This document shows positions 39,019 to 47,891 of a stretch of DNA of 64,000 bases, piece by piece. The first letter of the stretch is position 1; each line of letters begins with the position of its first letter. Both the position numbers and the translations under genes were made by a program. The stretch comes from an uncultured SAR86 cluster bacterium (lineage in GTDB: Bacteria; Pseudomonadota; Gammaproteobacteria; Magnimaribacterales; Magnimaribacteraceae), in assembly GCA_902532675.1 (NCBI GenBank), contig CACAIY010000003.1, positions 1 through 64,000 on the forward strand. The letters are read 5' to 3'. Under the pieces are notes generated by a model, which was given only the letters and a program-made list of their open reading frames with translations, made no database searches and had not been told where the DNA came from.

Positions 39019-39924
39019 CTAATTATTCTGAATTAAACCATAAGTTTTTAGCATTAATTCCCTCATCCATTTATTTGAAGGGTCAGAATCTTTAGATTCA
39101 TGCCAGTATAGATGCAAAACAATAGGATCAATCTTAAAGGGCAATTCCATTACTTCTAATCCTTTATGTTTAGCGAAACCTCTAGTCGTACTAATAACTA
39201 GATCAGATCTTTCAATAACAAAAGGTGCAACTAAAAAATTCTGAGATCTAAGAGAGATTTTTCTTGAATGGCCCAATTTATTTAAAGCCATATCAACCAA
39301 TCCAATACCAGTCTTTCTATTTGAAACGTGCATATGAAAAAGAGATAAGTAATCGTCCATGTCTATTTTTTTCTTTTTCATAATAGGATGCCCTTTTCTT
39401 GCAATAAGCACGTAATCTTCTTCGTAAATCTTTTGATGTCTTAAGAAAGAATCTGCGTGTACGGGAGGGTCTATACAAAAATCTACATTTCCAGCAGATA
39501 ATTCTTTTGGGGTTTCTTTTCTAGGAATCAGGAAACTTTCAACAACGATATTAGGGGCATCTTTTGCTAACTCCTTAAGTAGTATTGGTAAAAGTCTATA
39601 TTCAGAACTATCACCAATTGATATCTTAAAAGTAATGTCAGAAGTAGCAGGCTCAAAAGAGTCTGTTTGAGAAATAGTTTTATTCATCAGTCCTAATGCC
39701 TCTCTAACATCTCCAATGATATCTTGAGCAACTGGAGTTGGCAGCATGCCTTTAGAAGACCTTATAAAAAGGTCATCATTAAACATCTCTCTAAGTCTGG
39801 ATAGCGCATTGCTAACAGCAGGTTGCGTTATTCCTAAGATTTCACCTGCCTTGGTTAGATTCTTCTCAGTATAGATAACATCAAAGGCTTTGAATAAATT
39901 TAGATCTGTTTGTTTTAGGTTCAT
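39019..39924 (-). CDS. LysR-family transcriptional regulator
   Basis: 301 residues. N-terminal winged HTH: LNLFKAFDVIYTEKNLTKAG then ITQPAVSNALSRLREMFNDD (~28-47). The C-terminal periplasmic-binding-protein-like effector domain starts near residue 90 (DITFKISIGDSSEYRLLPIL). The NodD/NahR-type N-terminus (FIRSSKGMLPTPVAQ) suggests control of a catabolic pathway. It is divergent from an acyl-CoA dehydrogenase gene (40077), the likely target, with palindromes in the shared intergenic region. Confidence 0.93.
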   Translation of the reverse strand: MNLKQTDLNLFKAFDVIYTEKNLTKAGEILGITQPAVSNALSRLREMFNDDLFIRSSKGMLPTPVAQDIIGDVREALGLMNKTISQTDSFEPATSDITFKISIGDSSEYRLLPILLKELAKDAPNIVVESFLIPRKETPKELSAGNVDFCIDPPVHADSFLRHQKIYEEDYVLIARKGHPIMKKKKIDMDDYLSLFHMHVSNRKTGIGLVDMALNKLGHSRKISLRSQNFLVAPFVIERSDLVISTTRGFAKHKGLEVMELPFKIDPIVLHLYWHESKDSDPSNKWMRELMLKTYGLIQNN

Positions 39925-39943
39925 GAAATTTTAAAAATTATTT

Positions 39944-40050
39944 TTGATAACGAATATCAATCTAGACTAACTTAATATATGGCACTATGATCAGTATTTA
40001 GAATTAATATTAGATATAAATAAAACTTATATTACATAATAACAGTAATA
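39944..40050. promoter_or_regulatory. Palindromes between lysR and acyl-CoA dehydrogenase genes
   Basis: Two perfect inverted repeats: TTGATA-N5-TATCAA (39944-39960), which fits the T-N11-A LysR-box plan, and TATTAC-N9-GTAATA (40030-40050), near the 40077 gene. LysR regulators usually bind such sites between divergent genes. AAGGAG (40064-40069) is the ribosome site of the 40077 gene. Binding is inferred. Confidence 0.5.
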
Positions 40051-40076
40051 CATATCAATTATAAAGGAGAAGTTAT

Positions 40077-41327
40077 ATGGGGTTTCAATTTTCAGACAGA
40101 TCACAAGAGCTTCAGTTAAGGATCACTAAATTTTTAGATGATCATATTTACCCAGCTGAAGAAGTTTATGCTCAACAAATGCAAGAATTTACAGAGCAAG
40201 GAGACAGGTGGCAAATACCTCAAATCATTGAAGATAAAAAGGAAATAGCTAAAGAAGAAGGTCTTTGGAATTTATTTTTACCGGAAAACCCAATGGGTGA
40301 AAGTATGAGTAACTTGGACTATGCCCCTTTAGCAGAATTGATGGGCAGATCTGGAATTGCCTCAGAAATCTTTAATTGTTCTGCTCCAGACACTGGCAAC
40401 ATGGAAGTATTGGCTAGATATGCTAATGAAGAGCAACAAGAGAGATGGTTAAAGCCTCTTTTAAATGGAGAAATTAGATCTGCTTTTGCAATGACAGAGC
40501 CTGCTGTGGCTTCTTCTGATGCAACAAACATCTGTACAACTGCCGTCCTGGAAGGGGACGAATACGTAATAAACGGTGAGAAGTGGTGGACTTCTGGTGC
40601 CGGTGACCCAAGGTGTAAAGTTTTAATTTTTATGTGCATGACTAATCCAGACAATCCGAAGCACCAACGACAATCACAAATTATTGTTCCTATGGATTCT
40701 CCAGGAATAAAGATTGAAAAAATGATGCATGTATTTGGTTACGACGACGCTCCGCATGGCCATGGCAGGGTTTCATTCAAGGATGTAAGGGTACCTAAAG
40801 AAAATTTACTTTTAGGAGAAGGTAGAGGTTTTGAGATTGCTCAAGGAAGATTAGGACCTGGAAGAATTCATCATTGCATGCGAACAATTGGTGTTATGGA
40901 AAGAGCTCTTGAATTAATGTGCAAAAGATCAGAAGAACGAATTGCTTTCGGTAAAAAGATATCGAGTCTTGGTGCAAATTATGACTATATAGCTGAAAGC
41001 AGGATAGACATAGAAACCTCAAGATTACTTACTTTAAATGCAGCAAATTTGATGGATACAGTAGGTAATAAGGTAGCTAGGAGCGAAATTGCTCAAATAA
41101 AAGTACACGTACCCATAGTAGCCTGTAGGCTTATAGATAGAGCCATCCAAATGCATGGAGGCGGTGGAGTTAGTCAAGATTTTCCTTTGGCAAGTATGTA
41201 TGCACATATGAGAACCTTGAGGATTGCAGACGGACCTGATGAGGTTCATAGAAGAACGGTCGCAAGAGAAGAGCTTGGAAAATATGGAGGCGGTCAAAGT
41301 TCTGAAGCAGTAGTAACTAGAGACTAA
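40077..41327 (+). CDS. Acyl-CoA dehydrogenase (ACAD10/11-like)
   Basis: 416 residues. The opening [20 protein letters not shown] and the long helical N-domain match the ACAD10/11-like group. [17 protein letters not shown] (~139-155) and [16 protein letters not shown] (~166-181) are FAD/substrate motifs; [20 protein letters not shown] (~355-374) and [18 protein letters not shown] near the end complete it. A good AAGGAG ribosome site precedes ATG 40077. Divergent from a LysR regulator, which likely controls it. A small exported SnoaL-like protein follows. Confidence 0.93.
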   Translation: MGFQFSDRSQELQLRITKFLDDHIYPAEEVYAQQMQEFTEQGDRWQIPQIIEDKKEIAKEEGLWNLFLPENPMGESMSNLDYAPLAELMGRSGIASEIFNCSAPDTGNMEVLARYANEEQQERWLKPLLNGEIRSAFAMTEPAVASSDATNICTTAVLEGDEYVINGEKWWTSGAGDPRCKVLIFMCMTNPDNPKHQRQSQIIVPMDSPGIKIEKMMHVFGYDDAPHGHGRVSFKDVRVPKENLLLGEGRGFEIAQGRLGPGRIHHCMRTIGVMERALELMCKRSEERIAFGKKISSLGANYDYIAESRIDIETSRLLTLNAANLMDTVGNKVARSEIAQIKVHVPIVACRLIDRAIQMHGGGGVSQDFPLASMYAHMRTLRIADGPDEVHRRTVAREELGKYGGGQSSEAVVTRD

Positions 41328-41389
41328 CTCTTTTACTTCTGAGATCTAGAACTTTGTCAGATTTGATATTAAATATATAAGGAGAAAAA

Positions 41390-41872
41390 ATGAAAAACAC
41401 AATTTTAATTATAAGTATGTTCTTTCTTTCATTTGTAAGTGCAGATGGACATCTTAAATCAGAACAGGATGTATTGGCTTCATTAGAAAAATACTTTGAA
41501 GCCAGAAATAATAATGACTATGAAACAGTAGTAGCTTTAGAAAGCAAGACAGGAACGTATGGTACTAACTCAGATGGTAGTTTCCATAAACCTAGGCAAA
41601 TTCCTTCTGTCGAACAATGGAAAAAATTTGATCAAGGAGGAGTGACGAATGTCTTTTATCCTGAAGCCATACAGCTTTCTGAAGGCGTAGTTTTAACAAG
41701 ATTTTATGCTGAAGGAGTTGTAACAGCAGGTGGAAAGTCTTCAGATTATCGTACTCGCGTAACAATGAATTGGGTTAAAGAAGGTGGTAAATGGGTTATA
41801 AAGAGCCAACACTATTCTGCTGCTAACTATGGTGGAGTGCATCAAACTCAGGCTGCTGACTTTGAAGACTAA
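41390..41872 (+). CDS. Exported SnoaL/NTF2-like protein
   Basis: 160 residues with a signal peptide (MKNTILIISMFFLSFVSA). The mature part has an NTF2/SnoaL-like pattern: SEQDVLASLEKYFEARNNND (~24-43), then strands ending VTMNWVKEGGKWVIKSQHYS. Such domains are small cone-shaped folds used for binding or isomerisation; no function can be assigned. A strong AAGGAG site precedes the ATG. Confidence 0.65.
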   Translation: MKNTILIISMFFLSFVSADGHLKSEQDVLASLEKYFEARNNNDYETVVALESKTGTYGTNSDGSFHKPRQIPSVEQWKKFDQGGVTNVFYPEAIQLSEGVVLTRFYAEGVVTAGGKSSDYRTRVTMNWVKEGGKWVIKSQHYSAANYGGVHQTQAADFED

Positions 41873-41959
41873 CTTGTAAGGTATATAAAAAGGTAACTTT
41901 AGAGGATAAAAGCATTGCATATGCCGTGCCAAATATACTCAATATCCCTGAAACTCAGT

Positions 41960-42037
41960 AGACACGTAGCTCAGTCTGGTTAGAGCACCACCTTGACATG
42001 GTGGGGGTCGGTGGTTCGAGTCCACTCGTGTCTACCA
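41960..42037 (+). tRNA. tRNA-Val(GAC)
   Basis: 78 nt. Acceptor AGACACG/CGTGTCT, anticodon stem CCACC/GGTGG with loop TTGACAT; anticodon GAC at 41995-41997. T-arm GGTGG-TTCGAGT-CCACT, encoded CCA. TATACT at 41934-41939 may be its -10 element. Reads GUC/GUU valine codons. Confidence 0.96.
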
Positions 42038-42041
42038 GCTC

Positions 42042-42209
42042 TTAATTCCCTTCTTCCTCTTCCTCATTATCCCTTGTTACAGCTTTCCCTATAGCCTTTA
42101 TAGGAAATTCTATAACTTTTGCTGCTGTTGAAAATGCTGTGCTAACCAGACTAGCAACTGAGCAAGCTGACAATAACGCAAAAAGAAATAAAGTTAAAAA
42201 TATTTTCAT
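42042..42209 (-). CDS. Small lipoprotein (55 residues)
   Basis: ATG at 42209 opens a 55-residue frame ending TAA at 42044-42042. The N-terminus is a lipoprotein signal with lipobox LLSAC (Cys 16); then SVASLVSTAFSTAAKVIEFP, a basic-Gly stretch (IKAIGKAVTR) and an acidic end (DNEEEEEGN). Small lipoproteins with this plan (Cys-Ser/Val/Ala stretch, 'V..FP..A..', acidic tail) occur in many proteobacteria; function unknown. It ends 4 bases from tRNA-Val on the other strand. Confidence 0.72.
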   Translation of the reverse strand: MKIFLTLFLFALLSACSVASLVSTAFSTAAKVIEFPIKAIGKAVTRDNEEEEEGN

Positions 42210-42278
42210 AAATTACCTATAATTTAATTTAGTCATCTACAATAATAGAACAATTACTTTACAAATATATATAAGACT

Positions 42279-42695
42279 ATGATCACATTACTATACGCAG
42301 GAGCCTTGTCGATTTTAGCTCTATTTTTAGGAATTAAGACAGGTCAAAAAAGATTTTCTAAAGACGAAAATATTACAATTGGAGTAGGGGATAACTTTGA
42401 ACTGCTCCAAATAACTAGAGCGCATGGAAATTTAATAGAAAATGTATTTTTCTTTCTAATTTTGTCAGCCTTATTAGAAATAGTTGGAGAGATACCTGTT
42501 TTGGCAACTTATATCCTTGGAGATTTATTTCTTTTATCAAGAATCTCTCATGCTTATGGAATAACAAGACCTGGAGCAGAAAGTATATTTAGGATGTTAG
42601 GAGCAACAGGTACCTTCTTAATACTAGCAACTCAATCAATTTGGGCCCTTAAGATTTCAATAACCTGGTTGGTTTCAAACAATTTTGGATTATAA
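42279..42695 (+). CDS. MAPEG-family membrane protein
   Basis: 138 residues, four transmembrane helices. Family signature RAHGNLIENVFFFLILSALL (~47-66) and SRISHAYGITRPG (~89-101). MAPEG proteins are glutathione-dependent membrane enzymes in eukaryotes; bacterial members (YecN-like) are of uncertain function. The next gene, encoding a methionine sulfoxide reductase, starts 9 bases after the stop, so the two are probably co-transcribed. Confidence 0.88.
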   Translation: MITLLYAGALSILALFLGIKTGQKRFSKDENITIGVGDNFELLQITRAHGNLIENVFFFLILSALLEIVGEIPVLATYILGDLFLLSRISHAYGITRPGAESIFRMLGATGTFLILATQSIWALKISITWLVSNNFGL

Positions 42696-42704
42696 GAACT
42701 GAGA

Positions 42705-43967
42705 ATGAAGCTTTATTCTATATTAATTCTTGCTTTAATAAGCTTTAGTGTGGCTGCGGAAAGCAATCAATCTACTTCTCACCTAGAGAAGATAGTGCTT
42801 GGATCGGGATGTTTCTGGGGTGCAGAAAAGGGTTATGAGGCATTGCCAGGAGTTGTGGACGCTGTTTCAGGATATGCTGATGGTTATGGAATTCGCCCTT
42901 CCTACGGAGAAATAACTAAATACATTAATAAATTTAACCCTAATAATCATGCCGAAGTAGTTGAAGTAACGTACAACAAAAATATTATTAGTACAGAGGA
43001 CTTATTACAGCATTATTTTGAATCTCATGACCCTACGCTTGTGAATCAGCAAGGAAATGATATAGGTACTCAATATAGATCAATAGTTTTATATACTAAT
43101 AAGCAGCAACAAAGAGTTGTTGAAAGCCTTATTTCTGAATATCAACAACTGCTTAGCAATTCAGGGTATGGCCAAATCGCCACTATCGTTAAATCTTTAG
43201 ATGAATTCTTTAGGGCTGAAAATTATCACCAAGACTATATTGCTAAGAACCCAAATGGCTATTGTCCTGATCATTCGACAGGAATTAAATTTGCTGAAAT
43301 AGAAGCAGTTGAAAAAAAGGATAACAGCACACTTTTGAAAGGAAAGAACATTCTGGTTATTGAGCCGGAAAGCTATTGTCCGTATTGCGAAAAATTTAGA
43401 TCTTTAGTTGTTGAAAATTATAATGGGAATCTACCTATTACTTTTCGTTTGGCTTCGCAGTTAGACGACATTGAATTACAAACTCCAACTTGGGCAACTC
43501 CTACTATTATATTTCTAGAACAAGGAAAGGAGGTTTTTGGGCATCAAGGCTATATGTCACCACAAGAATTCTACAAAGCTCTTGGTTTCTTTAAGTTAGG
43601 TGATTCAGAAGCCTACAGGGTGGCTTTTGAAGAGGGAACTGATGCAAGATTTTGTAAAGAATATGAAATTTTTAAAAATACTCCCGATGGAATATTTGTA
43701 GATAAACTTAGCGGTGCGCATCTTTTCGATACAAGAGATAGGTTTAATTCTGGAACTGGATGGTTATCTTTCACAAAGCCAGTAGACGGATCTGTTTACA
43801 GAAGAGCAGATAATAGTTACGGTATGCGCAGAATCGAGATACGGTCTAAGACTTCTGATATACATCTTGGTCATGTTTTTCCTGATGGACCAAATGGACT
43901 GCCTAGGTATTGTATCAATGCAACCGTACTTGAATTCAAGAATAGAAAAGAAATAGATAAAAGTTAA
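42705..43967 (+). CDS. Exported MsrA-thioredoxin-MsrB fusion, methionine sulfoxide reductase
   Basis: Repairs oxidised methionine in exported proteins. 420 residues: signal peptide (~1-18); MsrA (~28-200) with catalytic GSGCFWGAEKGYEALPGV and EVVEVTY; thioredoxin-like segment (~205-300) with ESYCPYCEKFRS and the cis-Pro region TWATPTIIF; MsrB (~305-415) with catalytic Cys in RYCINATVLEF. In PilB of Neisseria the order is Trx-MsrA-MsrB; here Trx is central. The usual MsrB resolving Cys (SGCGWPSF) is Thr (SGTGWLSF), while a Cys sits earlier (ARFCKEYEIF) and may replace it. The MsrB zinc Cys pairs are absent. Confidence 0.92.
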   Translation: MKLYSILILALISFSVAAESNQSTSHLEKIVLGSGCFWGAEKGYEALPGVVDAVSGYADGYGIRPSYGEITKYINKFNPNNHAEVVEVTYNKNIISTEDLLQHYFESHDPTLVNQQGNDIGTQYRSIVLYTNKQQQRVVESLISEYQQLLSNSGYGQIATIVKSLDEFFRAENYHQDYIAKNPNGYCPDHSTGIKFAEIEAVEKKDNSTLLKGKNILVIEPESYCPYCEKFRSLVVENYNGNLPITFRLASQLDDIELQTPTWATPTIIFLEQGKEVFGHQGYMSPQEFYKALGFFKLGDSEAYRVAFEEGTDARFCKEYEIFKNTPDGIFVDKLSGAHLFDTRDRFNSGTGWLSFTKPVDGSVYRRADNSYGMRRIEIRSKTSDIHLGHVFPDGPNGLPRYCINATVLEFKNRKEIDKS

Positions 43968-43987
43968 TTAAATATAAGGAGAAACTA

Positions 43988-44368
43988 ATGAAAGGAAAAA
44001 TAGCAAAATACGTTACAGTCGGAACTAATGATCTAAATAGAGCTAAAGAATTTTATGATGCACTATTTTCTGATCTAGAGGTTACGAGTTTCGGTCCGAA
44101 TGAGAGGAGCTTCTTCTGGACTATACCTGGGGACGATACAAACTTTGCAGTATTTGTGCCGTATGATGGAGAAGAGGCAACCGTGGGTAATGGAAGCATG
44201 GTTGGAATAACTCTAGAGACAACTGAAGATGTCGATGCTCTTTATAAAAAAGCTATTGAGTTAGGTGCTACCGATGAAGGAGAGCCAGGACAAAGAGTTC
44301 CTACTTTTTATGGAGCCTATGTAAGAGACTTAGATGGAAACAAATTAACCTTTTGTAAATTTGGTTAA
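43988..44368 (+). CDS. VOC/glyoxalase superfamily protein
   Basis: 126 residues, one vicinal-oxygen-chelate domain: KYVTVGTNDLNRAKEFYDALF at the start and GAYVRDLDGNKLTFCKFG at the end are the typical beta-alpha-beta edges. Resembles the glyoxalase/bleomycin-resistance-like group without defined substrate. AAGGAG precedes the ATG. Confidence 0.85.
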   Translation: MKGKIAKYVTVGTNDLNRAKEFYDALFSDLEVTSFGPNERSFFWTIPGDDTNFAVFVPYDGEEATVGNGSMVGITLETTEDVDALYKKAIELGATDEGEPGQRVPTFYGAYVRDLDGNKLTFCKFG

Positions 44369-44386
44369 GAATTTTTCTTAGAATTT

Positions 44387-45232
44387 CTATTTATCAGCAG
44401 AGACTACCCAAGTAGCACTTGGGAAGACTAGTCCGTCTCCTCTATGGAAATCTGAAAACGCTTCTTTTAAAGATTCAACAATCTCAGATTTTAAATCGTC
44501 TGTCGAATCTTTAAGCATTTCCGTCACAACAGGGTTGATAGCTAGATAATCTTCTGAGGCTTCTTCTAAAGACTTTCCTGCGAACATAGTAATGTTCTCT
44601 TGATTATCATCAAAACTGATATTAGAAAAACCAGATTTTTCTAGAATTTCTTTTACGTAATCTTTTTCATGAAAAGCAAATGGCCCAGGGCTTCTTGGAG
44701 GAGGAGATGGCATGTCTAGGTATCCTCTAATTACTTGGAGAGATAAACTTTGCCAAGGATTTAAAGACGGATCTTGCCAACATACGAAGCTTAGTTGACC
44801 ACCTACTCTAACTGAAGAAAATATATTTTTGAAAGCTTCAAACGGGTCATCAAAAAACATAACTCCAAATCTGGAATATACAGAATCATATTCCTCGTAT
44901 GCCAGTTGTTCAACTTGAACATCAACGACTTTGAAATCAACATTTGCTATACCTTGAATTTTTGCTTCTGACTTAGCTTTATCTAACATAGGAACTGAAA
45001 TATCTAAACCTATCACCGCTCCCTCAGAGACAATCTGGGCAATTTCAAGAGTTGTTGCACCGCAACCGCAGCCTATATCTAAAACTTTAGAATTGATTTG
45101 TAAATCTAATTTAGCTAAAGCCTTTTCTCCTAGGGGGTTCAACATGATGTCCATCTCGCTTTGCTTTTCTACCCAGTAATCTCCACCTTTGCCAGACCAG
45201 AAATCTTTTTGTTTGGCATTTTTATCTTCCAT
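44387..45232 (-). CDS. SAM-dependent methyltransferase
   Basis: 281 residues, class I Rossmann methyltransferase. Motif I VLDIGCGCGATTLEIA (~50-65), acidic loop GLDISVPM (~74-81), motif IV region EEYDSVYSRFGVMFFDDP (~115-132). Resembles UbiE-type small-molecule methyltransferases (Methyltransf_11/25); substrate unknown. It stands alone between convergent and divergent neighbours. Confidence 0.88.
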   Translation of the reverse strand: MEDKNAKQKDFWSGKGGDYWVEKQSEMDIMLNPLGEKALAKLDLQINSKVLDIGCGCGATTLEIAQIVSEGAVIGLDISVPMLDKAKSEAKIQGIANVDFKVVDVQVEQLAYEEYDSVYSRFGVMFFDDPFEAFKNIFSSVRVGGQLSFVCWQDPSLNPWQSLSLQVIRGYLDMPSPPPRSPGPFAFHEKDYVKEILEKSGFSNISFDDNQENITMFAGKSLEEASEDYLAINPVVTEMLKDSTDDLKSEIVESLKEAFSDFHRGDGLVFPSATWVVSADK

Positions 45233-45336
45233 AATTATCCTCTATTTTTTTTTGATATATTATTATAGAAAAATAAAGCGTCAATAAGGTTCTAAACATT
45301 TCTAAAGTAACTTTTGATAGCTATACTGTCGGCTAT

Positions 45337-46713
45337 ATGGACATTAATAATTCTTTACTAAATTTAATTGGAAATACTCCAATGCTTAAACTCTCTTCTG
45401 TGGACACAGGGGTTTGTGAGCTATTTGTTAAATTGGAATCTCAAAATCCTGGTGGTTCAATTAAAGACCGTATAGGTTTATCAATAATTGAACAAGCTGA
45501 AGAATCTGGTGAGCTAAAAGAAGGTGGGACAATAATTGAAGCTACAGCTGGAAATACAGGAATAGGTTTAGCCTTAGTGGCAGCTCTTAAAGGTTATAAA
45601 ATCATATTAGTCATTCCTGACAAGATGAGTAGAGAGAAGATATTGCATCTTGAAGGCCTAGGAGCAGAAATTATATTGACTAGATCTGATGTTCCAGAGG
45701 GTCATCCAGAGTACTACCATGATGTAGCGAGAAAGGTTGCTAGTGAAACCCCTGGTAGCTTTCTTGCCAATCAATTTTCTAACCCTGCTAACCCTTTTGC
45801 TCACAGAACTACAACAGCCCCTGAGATTTGGGACCAAATGGAAGGAGATCTAGACGCCGTAGTAGCAGGAGTAGGTTCTGGGGGAACTATAACTGGTTTG
45901 GCGGAGTTCTTTAAAGAAAAGGATGATTCTATAAGCATAGTGGCAGCTGACCCTGAAAATTCAATCGTCGCTGATGCTGTTATTAAAGGAACCTACTCTT
46001 ACGATGGGGGTAGTTGGTTGGTAGAAGGAGTCGGAGAAGATTTTATTCCAGATAATCTTAATCTATCTTTAATTGATGATGCAGTAATGGTTACAGATAA
46101 AGAAGCTTTTGAAGTTTTACAGGTCTTACTGCAAGAAGAAGGAATTCTGGGCGGTTCTTCGACAGGAACTCTAGTCGCTGGAGCGATTAAATGGTGTCAG
46201 AAACAAACAGAACCTAAAAAAGTTGTTACTTTTATTTGTGATACTGGAAATAAGTACCTATCGAAGGCGTTTAACAAATCTTGGCTTCATGACAATAATT
46301 TATTAGATCTAGAGAAAGAGGGCAATTTGAGTGATCTAATCAATAGAAGGGCCGATAAAGGAGAGATGATTACAGTTTCTCCAAGTAATACGCTTTTAAT
46401 TGCCTATAACAGAATGCGTTCAACGGATATTTCTCAAATACCTGTTTTAGATGGGCAAGAGTTGTTAGGAATATTGGACGAAGAAGACCTACTTCTTAGT
46501 GTAGCTAAAGATCAAGCGGCATTTTCAATTCCTGTTACTAAGATCATGACTGATAAACTTGATGTTTTGCAGGTTGATGCAACTAATGAAGAACTTTTAG
46601 CCGTTCTATCAGAAGGAAAAGTGGCTATTATTTATGATAAAGATAAATTTATAGGATTCATTACAAAAGTTGATTTAATTAATCATTACAGAAATAAGAT
46701 AAATCAGAACTAA
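45337..46713 (+). CDS. Cystathionine beta-synthase (catalytic plus CBS-pair regulatory domain)
   Basis: PLP enzyme joining serine and homocysteine. 458 residues. Catalytic part: IGNTPMLKLS, PLP-Lys in GGSIKDRIGLSI (~36-47), EATAGNTGIGLALV, GVGSGGTITGLAEF (~180). C-terminal tandem CBS domains (~335-455) distinguish it from cysteine synthase CysK. There is no N-terminal haem segment. Followed 2 bases later by a cystathionine gamma-lyase/synthase gene: the pair would convert homocysteine to cysteine (reverse transsulfuration). Confidence 0.9.
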   Translation: MDINNSLLNLIGNTPMLKLSSVDTGVCELFVKLESQNPGGSIKDRIGLSIIEQAEESGELKEGGTIIEATAGNTGIGLALVAALKGYKIILVIPDKMSREKILHLEGLGAEIILTRSDVPEGHPEYYHDVARKVASETPGSFLANQFSNPANPFAHRTTTAPEIWDQMEGDLDAVVAGVGSGGTITGLAEFFKEKDDSISIVAADPENSIVADAVIKGTYSYDGGSWLVEGVGEDFIPDNLNLSLIDDAVMVTDKEAFEVLQVLLQEEGILGGSSTGTLVAGAIKWCQKQTEPKKVVTFICDTGNKYLSKAFNKSWLHDNNLLDLEKEGNLSDLINRRADKGEMITVSPSNTLLIAYNRMRSTDISQIPVLDGQELLGILDEEDLLLSVAKDQAAFSIPVTKIMTDKLDVLQVDATNEELLAVLSEGKVAIIYDKDKFIGFITKVDLINHYRNKINQN

Positions 46714-46715
46714 TC

Positions 46716-47891
46716 ATGGTAGATAAGAAGAATAAACAAGGTTTTGATACAAGAGCTATTCATGCTGGGCAGGAACCTGACCCAACTACGGGTGCGATCA
46801 TGACTCCAATATATACCAGTTCGACTTACGTACAAGAAAGCCCTGGAGTGCACAAAGGCTATGATTACTCTAGAAGCATAAACCCTACTAGGAAAGCCTT
46901 AGAAGCTTGTATTGCAGATTTAGAAGGCAGTTCTTTCGGATTCGCATTCTCTTCAGGAATGGCAGCATGCTCAACTGTGTTAGAGGTACTTAATTCTGGT
47001 GATCATGTAATAGCTATGGATGATTTATATGGCGGAACCTATAGATTATTTGAAGATGTAAGAAAAAGATCTGCAGGACTAAAATTTACCTTTTCTGATT
47101 TAAGTGACTTATCCACTCTTAAGACATCAATTACATCTGATACAAAAATGATATGGGTGGAGACGCCTACAAACCCATTATTAAAAATAGTAGATTTAGT
47201 AGAAATAGCTAAATTTGCAAAAGAATACAATCTCATATCAGTATGCGACAACACTTTTTGTTCGCCTTACGTGCAAAACCCTTTGGAACTTGGATTTGAT
47301 ATCGTCGTTCATTCCGCAACTAAATACTTAAACGGTCATTCAGATTTAATTGGAGGGGTAGTGGTTTGTTCTAGCCAAAAACCTGAATTAGCTGATCAAG
47401 TTCTTTATATACAAAATGCAGTTGGATCAATCATGAGTCCATTTGATTCTTTCTTACTTTTAAGAAGTTTAAAAACTTTAGCTGTTAGGATGGACAGACA
47501 CTGTGAAAATGCTATGAAGATAGCTTCCTTTTTAGAAAATCATAAAGCAATTGAAAAGGTTATATATCCAGGTTTGAAGAACCATCCTCACCATAAGATT
47601 GCTAGTAAACAAATGCGAGGATATGGAGGAATGATAACCTTAATATTGAAAGGAGGCCTTGATTCCGCCAAGTCATTTCTTGAGAGGACAGAGATATTTT
47701 CTTTGGCAGAGAGTTTAGGTGGAGTCGAAAGTCTAATTGAACATCCTGCAATAATGACACATGCCTCTATTCCTCCTGAAATTAGAGAAGAAATTGGAAT
47801 CAGTGATGGATTAGTAAGGCTTTCTGTAGGAATTGAGTCTTTAGATGATTTAATTCAAGATTTAGAATTTGCTCTTAAAGATCTCGGTTAA
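46716..47891 (+). CDS. Cystathionine gamma-lyase/gamma-synthase family PLP enzyme
   Basis: 391 residues, Cys/Met-metabolism PLP family. DTRAIHAGQEPDPTTGAIM at the start, SSGMAACSTVLEVL (~79-92), VETPTNPLLKIVD (~149-161), PLP-Lys in VHSATKYLNGHSD (~203-215), and SLGGVESLIEHPAIMTHAS near the end. Sequence alone does not separate lyase from synthase; pairing with cystathionine beta-synthase favours the lyase. The end overlaps convergent pyrB by 17 bases. Confidence 0.9.
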   Translation: MVDKKNKQGFDTRAIHAGQEPDPTTGAIMTPIYTSSTYVQESPGVHKGYDYSRSINPTRKALEACIADLEGSSFGFAFSSGMAACSTVLEVLNSGDHVIAMDDLYGGTYRLFEDVRKRSAGLKFTFSDLSDLSTLKTSITSDTKMIWVETPTNPLLKIVDLVEIAKFAKEYNLISVCDNTFCSPYVQNPLELGFDIVVHSATKYLNGHSDLIGGVVVCSSQKPELADQVLYIQNAVGSIMSPFDSFLLLRSLKTLAVRMDRHCENAMKIASFLENHKAIEKVIYPGLKNHPHHKIASKQMRGYGGMITLILKGGLDSAKSFLERTEIFSLAESLGGVESLIEHPAIMTHASIPPEIREEIGISDGLVRLSVGIESLDDLIQDLEFALKDLG

